This document shows positions 1 through 5,448 of a DNA stretch of 5,448 nt, one piece after another. The stretch is from assembly GCA_012521315.1 (NCBI GenBank), contig JAAYMP010000159.1:1-5448 (forward strand), written 5' to 3'. The stretch comes from Bacillota bacterium (lineage in GTDB: Bacteria; Bacillota; UBA4882; UBA10575). How positions within the stretch are numbered: position 1 is the stretch's first letter; every line of letters begins with the position of its first letter. Under the pieces are notes generated by a model, which was not told the DNA's origin, did not search any database, and saw only the letters and a program-made list of their open reading frames with translations. A program made the translations under genes and the position numbers.

Positions 1-879
1 CCGGGTCTGGTTGATGGCTCCTGCTTCCGTTCCGCCCGTGGTTGACTCGCGAAATTGGTAAGGAATCCCGGCTTCCTCCGCGACAGCGACCAGGCGCCCA
101 ATCAGAGCCGGACTGACAATGACCGAACGGTCCATAAAACTGATGGCCGGCCCGGCCCCCAGGCGGGTGGAAGCCTGGTGTTTTTTGAGTGGCGGCACAT
201 CCCCCGCGGAGGTGGTCTCCACGACCAGGGCGAGGTCGGGGTTGATGCCAAAGGCAGCGACGGTCGCCCCGCGCAGACCGACTTCTTCCTGGACGGTGAA
301 GGCGAAAGCCAAGGGGAGATTATACTCCTTTTCCAGGATGTCTAATAACACCGCGCAGCCCGCCCGGTCATCAAGGGCTTTCCCTTTGAAAAGCCCGTCG
401 CCGAACGGTCCCGCTTGGACGTCAAAAGCAATGAGATCGCCGATCTTAACGTCCTTCTCGGCATCTTGGCGGTCGGTGGCCCCGATATCCACAAACAGGC
501 TGGTGGTCTTCAGCGGGCGTTCCCTTTCTTCCTTCTCCTGGAGATGGATGGGTTTGGCGCCGATTACCCCGGGGATCCGCTGGGGACCGACCAAAACCCG
601 TTTGGAGACAAGGACCCGTTCGTCAATGCCGCCGATGGTTTTGATCTTCAGTAATCCACTGGCGTCGATTCCCACCACCATCAAGCCAACCTCATCCATA
701 TGGGCGGAGAGCATGACGAGGGGACCTTGTTTCCCCTGGTCGCGGCGGACGATCAAATTGCCCAACCGGTCGGTCTCGATCCGGTCGACGCGTCCCTGGA
801 TCCGGTCGCGCAGAAAGTGACGGACGGCAGCTTCACCGCTGGAAACGCCGTTTAATTCGGATAATTCCTTTAGTAACAT
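1..879 (-). CDS. M42 family metallopeptidase (TET-type aminopeptidase), second gene of tandem pair, 3' end cut by window edge
   Basis: This is a cytoplasmic di-metal aminopeptidase of family M42, whose members form large tetrahedral (TET) complexes that trim short peptides; relatives are often mislabelled endoglucanase/CelM. The first 293 residues are visible. They carry the family motifs in order: AHMDE at about 59-63 (metal His60), DDRAG at 170-174, QEEVG at 197-201 (E198 as expected general base, E199 as metal ligand), VETT near 220-223 (E221 where many relatives have Asp) and GGTEAGAI at about 282-289. The C-terminal His ligand and roughly the last 50 residues lie beyond position 1. The ATG at 879-877 is chosen because GGAGGG (891-886) sits 6 bases upstream and the N-terminus MLLKELSELNGVSS fits the family. 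It overlaps the end of the upstream M42 gene by 10 bases in another frame, so the two are probably co-transcribed and translationally coupled. Family assignment is very secure; the exact peptide preference cannot be read. Confidence 0.96.
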   Translation of the reverse strand, partial: MLLKELSELNGVSSGEAAVRHFLRDRIQGRVDRIETDRLGNLIVRRDQGKQGPLVMLSAHMDEVGLMVVGIDASGLLKIKTIGGIDERVLVSKRVLVGPQRIPGVIGAKPIHLQEKEERERPLKTTSLFVDIGATDRQDAEKDVKIGDLIAFDVQAGPFGDGLFKGKALDDRAGCAVLLDILEKEYNLPLAFAFTVQEEVGLRGATVAAFGINPDLALVVETTSAGDVPPLKKHQASTRLGAGPAISFMDRSVIVSPALIGRLVAVAEEAGIPYQFRESTTGGTEAGAINQTR

Positions 880-1934
880 TCTAATCCCTCCAAAAAGGCG
901 CGGTCGATCTGCATGATGAATTCGGCCAGGAGACGACCGGTTTCTTTCAGATCGTCCAGCGCCAGCGTTTCTACGGAAGTATGCATGTAACGGAGGGGGA
1001 TACAGACCAGGCCGCTAGCGACACCGGCCTGAGCGATTTGGATGGCGTAGGCGTCGGTTCCCCTGGGGGTGTCTGCCGCTTCCACCTGGTATTTGATTTT
1101 TCCGGCTTCGGCGACGGCTTTCAGCTTCGCAAAGATGAGGGGATGGACCGGCGGTCCGGTGACGATGGCCGGTCCCTGGCCCAGTTTAAAGGCTTCGTAC
1201 TCGGCCAAACCGGGCATCTCTCCATGGGTCACATCAACCGCCAGCCCGAGATCGGGATTGAGACCGTAAGAACTGACGACCGCCCCCCGGACGCCCAGTT
1301 CCTCCTGGACGGTGACGACTGCCAGGACTTCCGCTTCGTGGTTGAAATCCTTCAGGCGGCGGAGACATTCGACCAGCGCGACGACCCCGGCCCGGTCGTC
1401 CATGGCTTTTCCGCTGTAAAAGGAGTTTCTTAAAGCACAGCAAGTCCGCTTGATCGTAATTGGGTCGCCCACCCGCACCAAAGCGGCGAGGCGCTCCGGG
1501 GTGAGGCCAAGATCGATGGTCATCTCTTCTATTTTCACGGCCTTCTCGCGTTCATCCGCCTGTTGTAAATGGGGCGGCTTGGCCCCGATGACCCCGGGCA
1601 GATCTTCCCGGCCGTGGACAATGACCTCTTGGCCAAGGAGCACGCGTTGGTCAAGACCACCGATGGTGGAAAAGCGGATGAAGCCGTCTTCCAGCGCCGT
1701 GACGATCAGGCCGATTTCGTCCAGATGGGCGGCGAGCATAATACGGGGTGGTTGCTCGCCCCGGCCTGCTTTCCGGAGGATAATGTTGCCTAACCGGTCG
1801 CGGTGGAGGGCACTGATCCAGTGGCGGCCTTCCCCGTTGGTGAAGAGATCGATGAGGATCTGGGCCGCCCGGTCTTCCCGCCCCGAGGGGCCGACGGCAT
1901 TGGTCAGTTCTTGCAGCAGTGTTTCGGTCTGCAC
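870..1934 (-). CDS. M42 family metallopeptidase (TET-type aminopeptidase), first gene of tandem pair, complete
   Basis: This is a complete 354-residue M42 peptidase, a normal length for the family, expected to remove N-terminal residues from peptides in the cytoplasm as part of a dodecameric shell. All expected active-site motifs are present: AAHLDE (metal His70, Asp72), SGKAMDDRAG (Asp179/Asp180), TVQEELG (E211 as predicted general base, E212 as metal ligand), VDVTHG (Asp234), RGTDAYAIQ (about 291-299) and YMHTSVE (His318). The start is GTG at 1934-1932, with a near-perfect AAAGGAGG Shine-Dalgarno at 1950-1943, 8 bases upstream. A TATAAT box lies further upstream. It is a clear paralogue of the next gene in the operon, sharing its architecture but diverged across the whole length; it has more Cys (CC near 165-166). 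In Thermotoga and Pyrococcus several M42 paralogues coexist with different specificities, and some form mixed complexes. The same is a reasonable inference for this pair. Confidence 0.97.
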   Translation of the reverse strand: MQTETLLQELTNAVGPSGREDRAAQILIDLFTNGEGRHWISALHRDRLGNIILRKAGRGEQPPRIMLAAHLDEIGLIVTALEDGFIRFSTIGGLDQRVLLGQEVIVHGREDLPGVIGAKPPHLQQADEREKAVKIEEMTIDLGLTPERLAALVRVGDPITIKRTCCALRNSFYSGKAMDDRAGVVALVECLRRLKDFNHEAEVLAVVTVQEELGVRGAVVSSYGLNPDLGLAVDVTHGEMPGLAEYEAFKLGQGPAIVTGPPVHPLIFAKLKAVAEAGKIKYQVEAADTPRGTDAYAIQIAQAGVASGLVCIPLRYMHTSVETLALDDLKETGRLLAEFIMQIDRAFLEGLECY

Positions 1935-1942
1935 GGATAAAG

Positions 1943-1950
1943 CCTCCTTT
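1943..1950 (-). promoter_or_regulatory. Strong Shine-Dalgarno AAAGGAGG for a GTG start
   Basis: Read on the minus strand, AAAGGAGG ends 8 bases before the GTG at 1934-1932. It decides the start of the first M42 gene, since no in-frame ATG with comparable upstream signal is seen nearby. Confidence 0.85.
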
Positions 1951-1965
1951 CTTTCTGACCTCTAT

Positions 1966-1994
1966 ATTATACCTTTTTTTGCCGGTAAAGTAGA
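1966..1994 (-). promoter_or_regulatory. Candidate sigma-A promoter for the M42 pair
   Basis: On the minus strand a perfect TATAAT (1971-1966) lies about 30 bases before the GTG start. At a 17-base spacing the -35 position (1994-1989) reads TCTACT, only a 3/6 match to TTGACA. The spacer holds a run of seven A. The -10 match is seen directly; activity is inferred. The predicted transcript would begin near 1959 with a short leader containing the Shine-Dalgarno. Confidence 0.55.
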
Positions 1995-2015
1995 GGAAAA
2001 TAACAGCGGGGAAAA

Positions 2016-2045
2016 CCCTTTTTCTGGCAGAATGACGGAAAAGGG
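2016..2045. promoter_or_regulatory. Imperfect inverted repeat in divergent intergenic region, possible operator or leader hairpin
   Basis: CCCTTTTTC (2016-2024) faces GGAAAAGGG (2037-2045) across a 12-base centre. Seven pairs are perfect; as RNA a G-U and a further G-C pair follow. It lies between the M42 start and the beta-barrel gene. It could be a regulator site or a leader hairpin. No T-run follows, so it is not a typical terminator. Low confidence, since short repeats of this kind occur by chance. Confidence 0.3.
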
Positions 2046-2090
2046 ATTGACCCCGGTGTGTCGAAATTTAAGTTACGGGTATGGCACGAG

Positions 2091-2099
2091 AAAGGAGAG
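2091..2099 (+). promoter_or_regulatory. Shine-Dalgarno abutting the ATG of the beta-barrel gene
   Basis: AAAGGAGAG directly precedes ATG 2100. The AGGAG core leaves only 2 bases before the start, shorter than usual. It still favours 2100 over the in-frame GTG at 2058, because the region 2058-2099 would then have to code through the ribosome site and put a charged 14-residue stretch before the signal peptide. Confidence 0.55.
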
Positions 2100-3038
2100 A
2101 TGGAGATAAAAACAGTACAGAGTTTCTTGCTGGCGATCGTCTTACTGATCGTCTTGGCGCCGCTTTGCGCCGCGGCCACGCCCGGGTTTAGCGCCCGGGC
2201 CATGGGGATGGGTGGCGCCTATACCGCGGTGGCGGATGACGGGAATGCCGCCTATTGGAATCCGGCTGGAATTACCCAGGTAAAGATGGGTTTGGCCTTG
2301 AACGGCGGGTTCGAGGGAAGTTTAAAACAGATTGAAGCCATTCAGAAGAAAAACCCCAACGCGCTCGATGGAGCCCTGGGTTTAAAGGGCGGGGCCAGTT
2401 TGGTCCTGAAAAACTTCGGGCTGTCTTATGTCGCCGACCGGCGCGCCGCCCTTGAGTCCGGCACCCTTTTGAAAACAATGCGGATCGACCAGACCGATCA
2501 GGTGGCCTTCACCGTCGCGCACGACCTGACCGATCTTTTGGCGTTCGGCCTCAACGTTAAATATGTGACCGTCGAGACGGGAAAATTTACGGAGACCGGG
2601 CGGATTGCGCCGGCGGACAACGACAACGGGGTCGCGCTCGACCTTGGCGCCATGGCTAAAGTCGGGAAACTCGTTCGCGTGGGAGCGGTCCTGAAAGACT
2701 GTGGGCTGACGAAGCTTGAGCGCGAAGGGGAAGCCGATGGGTGGCCCACGCAACTGGTCCTTGGTGGCGCGGTGAAAGTCCCCCTCTTCGGCACGGTGGT
2801 CGCCGCCGACCTGGTGACCCCGTTGTCACAGGGGCAAGATACCACGTTCCACATTGGCGTGGAGCAGCCCCTGCTGGGCATCCTTGTCCTGCGGGCCGGC
2901 GGGTACCAAGACAGCGCCGGATTTAACTTTGCGGCCGGTTGCGGACTGAAGCTTGGTCCGGTGGCGTTTGATGTGGCGGCCAGCCTGGACGCGGCAGAAG
3001 TGGCAACGGTTTATGCGACCGCCCAGTTAAAATTCTGA
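2100..3038 (+). CDS. Exported PorV/FadL-like outer-membrane beta-barrel family protein
   Basis: The 312-residue product starts with a signal peptide: a short n-region, a hydrophobic core at about 8-22 and a likely cleavage after AAA near residue 26. The mature N-terminus carries FSARAMGMGGAYTAVADD followed by NAAYWNPAGI (about 30-58), the hallmark of the PorV/PorQ, UPF0164 and FadL-like outer-membrane families. The rest is made of short alternating polar/apolar segments rich in Gly and Val, as expected for beta-strands. The chain ends ...VYATAQLKF with a terminal Phe, the classic signature read by the Bam assembly machinery. The family predicts an outer-membrane barrel; cargo or substrate is unknown. 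It stands alone: divergent from the M42 pair and convergent with the LysE-type gene 14 bases downstream. The start could instead be GTG 2058 (14 residues longer). Family type is well supported; a precise name is not possible. Confidence 0.85.
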   Translation: MEIKTVQSFLLAIVLLIVLAPLCAAATPGFSARAMGMGGAYTAVADDGNAAYWNPAGITQVKMGLALNGGFEGSLKQIEAIQKKNPNALDGALGLKGGASLVLKNFGLSYVADRRAALESGTLLKTMRIDQTDQVAFTVAHDLTDLLAFGLNVKYVTVETGKFTETGRIAPADNDNGVALDLGAMAKVGKLVRVGAVLKDCGLTKLEREGEADGWPTQLVLGGAVKVPLFGTVVAADLVTPLSQGQDTTFHIGVEQPLLGILVLRAGGYQDSAGFNFAAGCGLKLGPVAFDVAASLDAAEVATVYATAQLKF

Positions 3039-3052
3039 CCACAGCAAACCGG

Positions 3053-3691
3053 TTAAAAGATGAGCGGGAGCGTGTTGGCGCAAAAACCGACCCCGAAACC
3101 GATTAGGCAGAGGCCCAAACCGCCGATGACCAACCGGTAAACCTTCGGGTGGAGAAAAGTTCTGGTTTTGCCGGCCAACCAAGCAACCAAGAGGTACCAG
3201 GAGAAGTCAGCCAGGATGTGCCCCAGGTAAAAGAGGAGGACCCCGCTAAAACCGAAGGCGTTAAAGGCATTCATAATCAAACCGAGGCCAACGACCGCCC
3301 ACCAAATGAGGAAGTAGGGGTTGGCGAGGCTGATCAAAGCCCCGCCCAGCAAGATACTGCGGTTTTTCGGCGGGGCGGCGGCCGGCAGGCTAATGGCTGC
3401 CGGGCCGCGCCAGCTGTCCTGGACCATCCTGCTGCCCAAAAAGACGAGGAGGAGACCGCCGCCTAGACCGATCAGGATTTGGGCCGGGGTGGTGGTGAGA
3501 TATTGCCCAAAACCAAAAAAGATCAAGATCACCAGGAACAATTCGAGGAAACTATGGCCCAGCGAAACCAAAAATCCGGCTTTGACGCCGGATTTTAAAC
3601 TATGGTCCAGCGTATAGGTGAGCAACGATCCAGGCATCACCGCGCCCGAGTAACCAATCAAGAGTGACTGAACGAAGATGGCAATCATCAT
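3053..3691 (-). CDS. LysE-family translocator (amino-acid or small-solute exporter)
   Basis: The 212-residue inner-membrane protein has about six hydrophobic segments (roughly 1-27, 40-62, 70-90, 112-142, 147-173, 185-209), the size and topology of LysE/RhtB exporters, which expel amino acids or related solutes using the membrane gradient. Family signs are the first-helix AVMPGS (17-22), the following basic stretch SLKSGVKAGF, LGHSFLE (44-50), the long NPYFLIWWAVVGLG (124-137) and GHILADFSW (157-165). The usual PGP of helix 1 is PGS here. The start is ATG 3691 or the adjacent ATG 3688: GGAAGGG lies just upstream, and the second ATG has the more usual spacing from it. A longer in-frame start at 3757 would cover the promoter region and is not favoured. 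It is transcribed divergently from the FRG gene and converges on the barrel gene. Substrate cannot be told from sequence. Confidence 0.9.
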   Translation of the reverse strand: MMIAIFVQSLLIGYSGAVMPGSLLTYTLDHSLKSGVKAGFLVSLGHSFLELFLVILIFFGFGQYLTTTPAQILIGLGGGLLLVFLGSRMVQDSWRGPAAISLPAAAPPKNRSILLGGALISLANPYFLIWWAVVGLGLIMNAFNAFGFSGVLLFYLGHILADFSWYLLVAWLAGKTRTFLHPKVYRLVIGGLGLCLIGFGVGFCANTLPLIF

Positions 3692-3716
3692 AAATCCCTT
3701 CCATCTATTTTCCCCA

Positions 3717-3725
3717 ATTGTAACA
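3717..3725 (-). promoter_or_regulatory. Candidate extended -10 promoter for the LysE-type gene
   Basis: On the minus strand TGTTACAAT gives a TG-N extended -10 with a 5/6 TACAAT box, ending 25 bases before ATG 3691. The -35 position (TCGTTT at 17 bases) is poor, which extended -10 promoters tolerate. It lies within an AT-rich stretch in an otherwise GC-rich window. Confidence 0.45.
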
Positions 3726-3764
3726 GAAAATAGATAAAAAAACGAGAGGAAAAACAATTTGGGC

Positions 3765-3792
3765 GTGATTAATCGGTATAATTAAGTATAAT
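3765..3792 (+). promoter_or_regulatory. Candidate sigma-A promoter region for the FRG gene, with two TATAAT boxes
   Basis: Two perfect TATAAT hexamers occur 10 bases apart, at 3777-3782 and 3787-3792. For the second, GTGATT (3765-3770) sits at a 16-base spacing as a weak -35 (TGA core matches). The predicted start near 3798-3800 gives a leader of about 70 bases before ATG 3871. The hexamers are seen directly; which is used is unknown. Confidence 0.55.
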
Positions 3793-3800
3793 AGGATTAG

Positions 3801-3823
3801 CCCGGTGGACGGAGACGACCGGG
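3801..3823 (+). promoter_or_regulatory. Inverted repeat at the predicted 5' end of the FRG transcript
   Basis: CCCGGT (3801-3806) pairs with ACCGGG (3818-3823) over an 11-base loop. If transcription starts near 3799 this would form a hairpin at the very 5' end of the mRNA, or the DNA could be an operator just downstream of the -10. It is a short repeat in GC-rich DNA, so chance is possible. Confidence 0.3.
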
Positions 3824-3870
3824 TGGCCGCTTTACCGAATGGACCGATCAGGGCACAAGGGGGAATTGGG

Positions 3871-4695
3871 ATGACGAAAAACGAGATTGTCGTCCGGAGT
3901 TGGAGTGAAGTCTGCGAGCGTTTGTATGATAACGCTTGGAAACCGGAGCTCGGCCGTTTCCGGAGCGATTATGCCTTCCGGGGGTTGGCCGACTGTAATT
4001 ACCAGTTGCAGAACAGTTTCTACCGGATTTGCCGGAACAATCCCCAGTTGGAATACCACCTGCTCCGGAACTTTAAAAAATACGGGCAGTTTGCCGACGC
4101 CAGTCTGGTCTCCTCCGACTGGCGGGTCCTGACTTTAGCGCAACACCACGGTTTACCCACCCGTTTGCTGGACTGGACTTATTCACCCTTTGTGGCTCTT
4201 CACTTTGCGACCGATGACCCCACCAAATATGACCGGGACGGCATGATCTGGCAAGTCGATTATGTGCAGGTCAACCGGATGCTGCCCGAGCCGTTTAAAG
4301 GGGTGATGGAGAAGATCGGGGCTAATGCATTTACGGTGGAGATGATCGAAGAAGCCGTCCCGACGCTGAAGGATTTTGACGCTTTTCACGCCCAGGACCG
4401 GGATCTGGTGATCTTCTTTGAACCGCCTTCCCTCGATTCCCGGATCGTCAACCAGTTTGCTTTCTTCTCCGTGATGTCGACCGCCACCGGAGGCTTGGAT
4501 GAATGGCTTTACCAATATCCCCATCTGTACCGGAGAATAATCATCCCCCGGGAGTTGAAATGGGAGATCCGGGACAAACTTGACCAAGCCAACATTACCG
4601 AACGGATTCTCTTCCCCGGGCTGGATGGGTTGGCTAAATGGCTTTTGCGTCATTATACGCCCCGTTGTTTCCACCAGCCGGAACCGCCCGGTTAA
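3871..4695 (+). CDS. Stand-alone FRG-domain protein
   Basis: The 274-residue soluble protein has no signal peptide or membrane segment. It carries an FRG domain, named for its conserved Phe/Tyr-Arg-Gly: here YAFRGLADCNYQL (F36-R37-G38), then LEYHLLRNFKKYG (60-72), the most conserved block LAQHHGLPTRLLDWTYSPF (about 89-107) running into VALHFATDD, and a MIWQVDY strand (125-131). The C-terminal half shows FFEPPSLDSRIVNQFAFFSV (182-201) and ILFPGLDGLAKWL (246-258), as in full-length single-domain FRG proteins. The family's biochemical activity is not established as far as I know; members often occur near phage-defence or mobile genes, which makes an effector role possible but unproven. ATG 3871 is chosen for the AAGGGGG site 7-8 bases upstream; an in-frame GTG at 3805 would add 22 poorly conserved-looking residues over the leader. 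It is a single-gene unit with its own promoter and terminator. Confidence 0.92.
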   Translation: MTKNEIVVRSWSEVCERLYDNAWKPELGRFRSDYAFRGLADCNYQLQNSFYRICRNNPQLEYHLLRNFKKYGQFADASLVSSDWRVLTLAQHHGLPTRLLDWTYSPFVALHFATDDPTKYDRDGMIWQVDYVQVNRMLPEPFKGVMEKIGANAFTVEMIEEAVPTLKDFDAFHAQDRDLVIFFEPPSLDSRIVNQFAFFSVMSTATGGLDEWLYQYPHLYRRIIIPRELKWEIRDKLDQANITERILFPGLDGLAKWLLRHYTPRCFHQPEPPG

Positions 4696-4698
4696 GCG

Positions 4699-4727
4699 AA
4701 ACCGGCCCGGGCGGGGGGCCGGTTTTT
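4699..4727 (+). terminator. Strong intrinsic terminator after the FRG gene
   Basis: AAACCGGCCC (4699-4708) and GGGCCGGTTT (4716-4725) form a perfect 10-bp stem with a 7-base loop GGGCGGG, and the T-run continues to 4727 (TTTTT from 4723). It starts 4 bases after the TAA of the FRG gene. Read on the minus strand the stem is followed only by TTTCGCTT, so it would be a weaker terminator for nadC. Confidence 0.88.
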
Positions 4728-4731
4728 GGGG

Positions 4732-4749
4732 CGGACGGTTTCCCGTCCG
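4732..4749 (-). terminator. GAAA-tetraloop hairpin downstream of nadC
   Basis: On the minus strand CGGACGG-GAAA-CCGTCCG forms a perfect 7-bp stem closed by a GNRA-type GAAA loop, 29 bases after the nadC stop. No T-run follows, so by itself it is not a classical terminator. It may stabilise the nadC 3' end or act together with the second hairpin at 4699-4725. Confidence 0.4.
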
Positions 4750-4778
4750 GACAAGACCAGCCGCCGGGGCGGGTGTTT

Positions 4779-5448
4779 CTACAACCGGAGGCTGATGTCC
4801 AACGCCTGCACGGAATGGGTGAGGCGGCCCACGGAGATCAGGTCCACCCCGGTGGCGGCAATCGCCCGGATCGTCTCGGCGGAGACGTTCCCCGAGGCTT
4901 CCACCAGCGCTTTTCCGTCGATGAGCCGTACCATCTCGGCCATTAACGCCGGCGGCATGTTGTCCAGCATGATGATGTCGGTGCCAGCGGCCAAGGCTTC
5001 GTGAACCTGTTCTTCCGTTTCGACTTCTACTTCAATCTTCATCGTGTGGGGGGCGGCCGCCCGGACTTTGGCGACGGCGGCTTTGATCCCACCGCAGGCC
5101 GCCAGGTGGTTGTCTTTGATCAGGACGGCATCCGCCAGGTTAAAACGGTGGTTGTAACCGCCGCCGACCCGGATGGCGTATTTGTGTATAGCGCGCAGTC
5201 CGGGAAGGGTTTTTCTGGTGTCGACCAGGCGAACCCGGGGGTAATCGGCGAGCAGATCGACCAGTTTCCGGGTGGCGGTGGCGATCCCGGACAGGTGCTG
5301 GAGGAAGTTAAGGGCCACCCTTTCGCCGCCGAGCAGTTCGCGGGTGGGGCCGGAGACCACGGCCAGCACCGCACCGGCGTTGACGCGGGCTCCATCCGGT
5401 TGGTCGATCTTCAGCTTGATGGCGGGGTTCAGTTGATGAAAGACCTCC
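4779..5448 (-). CDS. nadC: Nicotinate-nucleotide pyrophosphorylase (carboxylating), quinolinate phosphoribosyltransferase, 5' end cut by window edge
   Basis: NadC converts quinolinate and PRPP to nicotinate mononucleotide, CO2 and pyrophosphate in cytoplasmic de novo NAD synthesis. The last 222 residues are in the window; about 55-65 N-terminal residues lie beyond position 5448 (family length near 280). Visible landmarks, numbered from the first in-frame codon (5447-5445), are ERVALNFLQHLSGIAT (42-57), DTRKTLPGLR (76-85), KYAIRVGGGYNHR (89-101), ADAVLIKDNH (105-114), KIEVEVET (137-144), IIMLDNM (158-164), EASGNV (183-188) and ISVGRLTHS (204-212). These cover the PRPP/quinolinate-binding Arg, His and Lys residues and the alpha/beta-barrel core. 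The frame stays open to the edge, so internal GTG codons such as 5369 are not the true start. An upstream nadA or nadB partner may lie outside the window. It faces the FRG gene tail to tail, with two hairpins between them. Confidence 0.97.
   Translation of the reverse strand, partial: EVFHQLNPAIKLKIDQPDGARVNAGAVLAVVSGPTRELLGGERVALNFLQHLSGIATATRKLVDLLADYPRVRLVDTRKTLPGLRAIHKYAIRVGGGYNHRFNLADAVLIKDNHLAACGGIKAAVAKVRAAAPHTMKIEVEVETEEQVHEALAAGTDIIMLDNMPPALMAEMVRLIDGKALVEASGNVSAETIRAIAATGVDLISVGRLTHSVQALDISLRL

Noticed and set aside
119..820. Long plus-strand open frame of 233 codons
   Set aside because: It is antisense to the M42 gene, which has all catalytic motifs. The frame's product is low complexity, rich in Ser, Arg and Pro, and has no good ribosome site.
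1450..2109. Plus-strand open frame of 219 codons
   Set aside because: It runs antisense through the complete M42 gene, then across its Shine-Dalgarno and promoter; composition is that of a GC-rich shadow frame.
2100..2180. Possible lipoprotein signal (Cys in LAPLCAAA)
   Set aside because: The residue before Cys is Leu, and the lipobox needs Gly, Ala or Ser there; a type I cleavage after AAA fits better.
3053..3757. Longer LysE-type protein starting at 3757
   Set aside because: The extra 22 residues cover the candidate promoter and the GGAAGGG ribosome site, and add a hydrophobic stretch not expected before LysE helix 1.
5120..5395. Minus-strand open frame overlapping nadC in another frame
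   Set aside because: It is a shadow of nadC, which shows continuous family motifs over the same bases.
1..5448. CRISPR array, insertion sequence, attachment site, tRNA or riboswitch
   Set aside because: No regularly spaced direct repeats, transposase-like frames, long terminal inverted repeats, or recognisable tRNA or riboswitch cores were seen by eye. The intergenic gaps are under 190 bases and mostly explained by promoters and hairpins.

Overview
The window looks like chromosomal DNA of a GC-rich bacterium with strong Shine-Dalgarno sites of the Firmicute type (AAAGGAGG, GGAGGG). It also encodes a signal-peptide-bearing beta-barrel-like protein ending in Phe. Together these suggest a diderm (outer-membrane) Firmicute of the Limnochordia/Hydrogenispora or Halanaerobiales kind, or another diderm lineage. 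The taxonomic guess is inference only. No mobile element, CRISPR array, tRNA or rRNA was seen.

Layout: (1) Positions 1-1934, minus strand: two tandem, translationally overlapping M42 (TET-type) aminopeptidase genes. The downstream one runs off the left edge. A sigma-A-like -10 box lies upstream of the pair. (2) Positions 1935-2099: a divergent intergenic region with an imperfect inverted repeat. (3) Positions 2100-3038, plus strand: an exported beta-barrel protein of the PorV/FadL-like kind. (4) Positions 3053-3691, minus strand: a LysE-family membrane exporter, convergent with the previous gene. (5) Positions 3692-3870: an AT-rich divergent promoter region. (6) Positions 3871-4695, plus strand: a stand-alone FRG-domain protein followed by a strong intrinsic terminator. 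(7) Positions 4779-5448, minus strand: nadC, quinolinate phosphoribosyltransferase, cut by the right edge.

Functionally this is a set of small, mostly independent units rather than one pathway. The M42 pair probably finishes peptide breakdown in the cytoplasm. The LysE-type protein probably exports an amino acid or similar small solute, and a link between peptide breakdown and export is only speculative. NadC belongs to de novo NAD synthesis. The FRG protein has no known biochemical function; FRG domains often occur in mobile or defence neighbourhoods, but no defence partner is visible here. I did not find a convincing new multi-gene system. The FRG orphan with its own promoter and terminator, and the tandem M42 pair, are the points most worth following.
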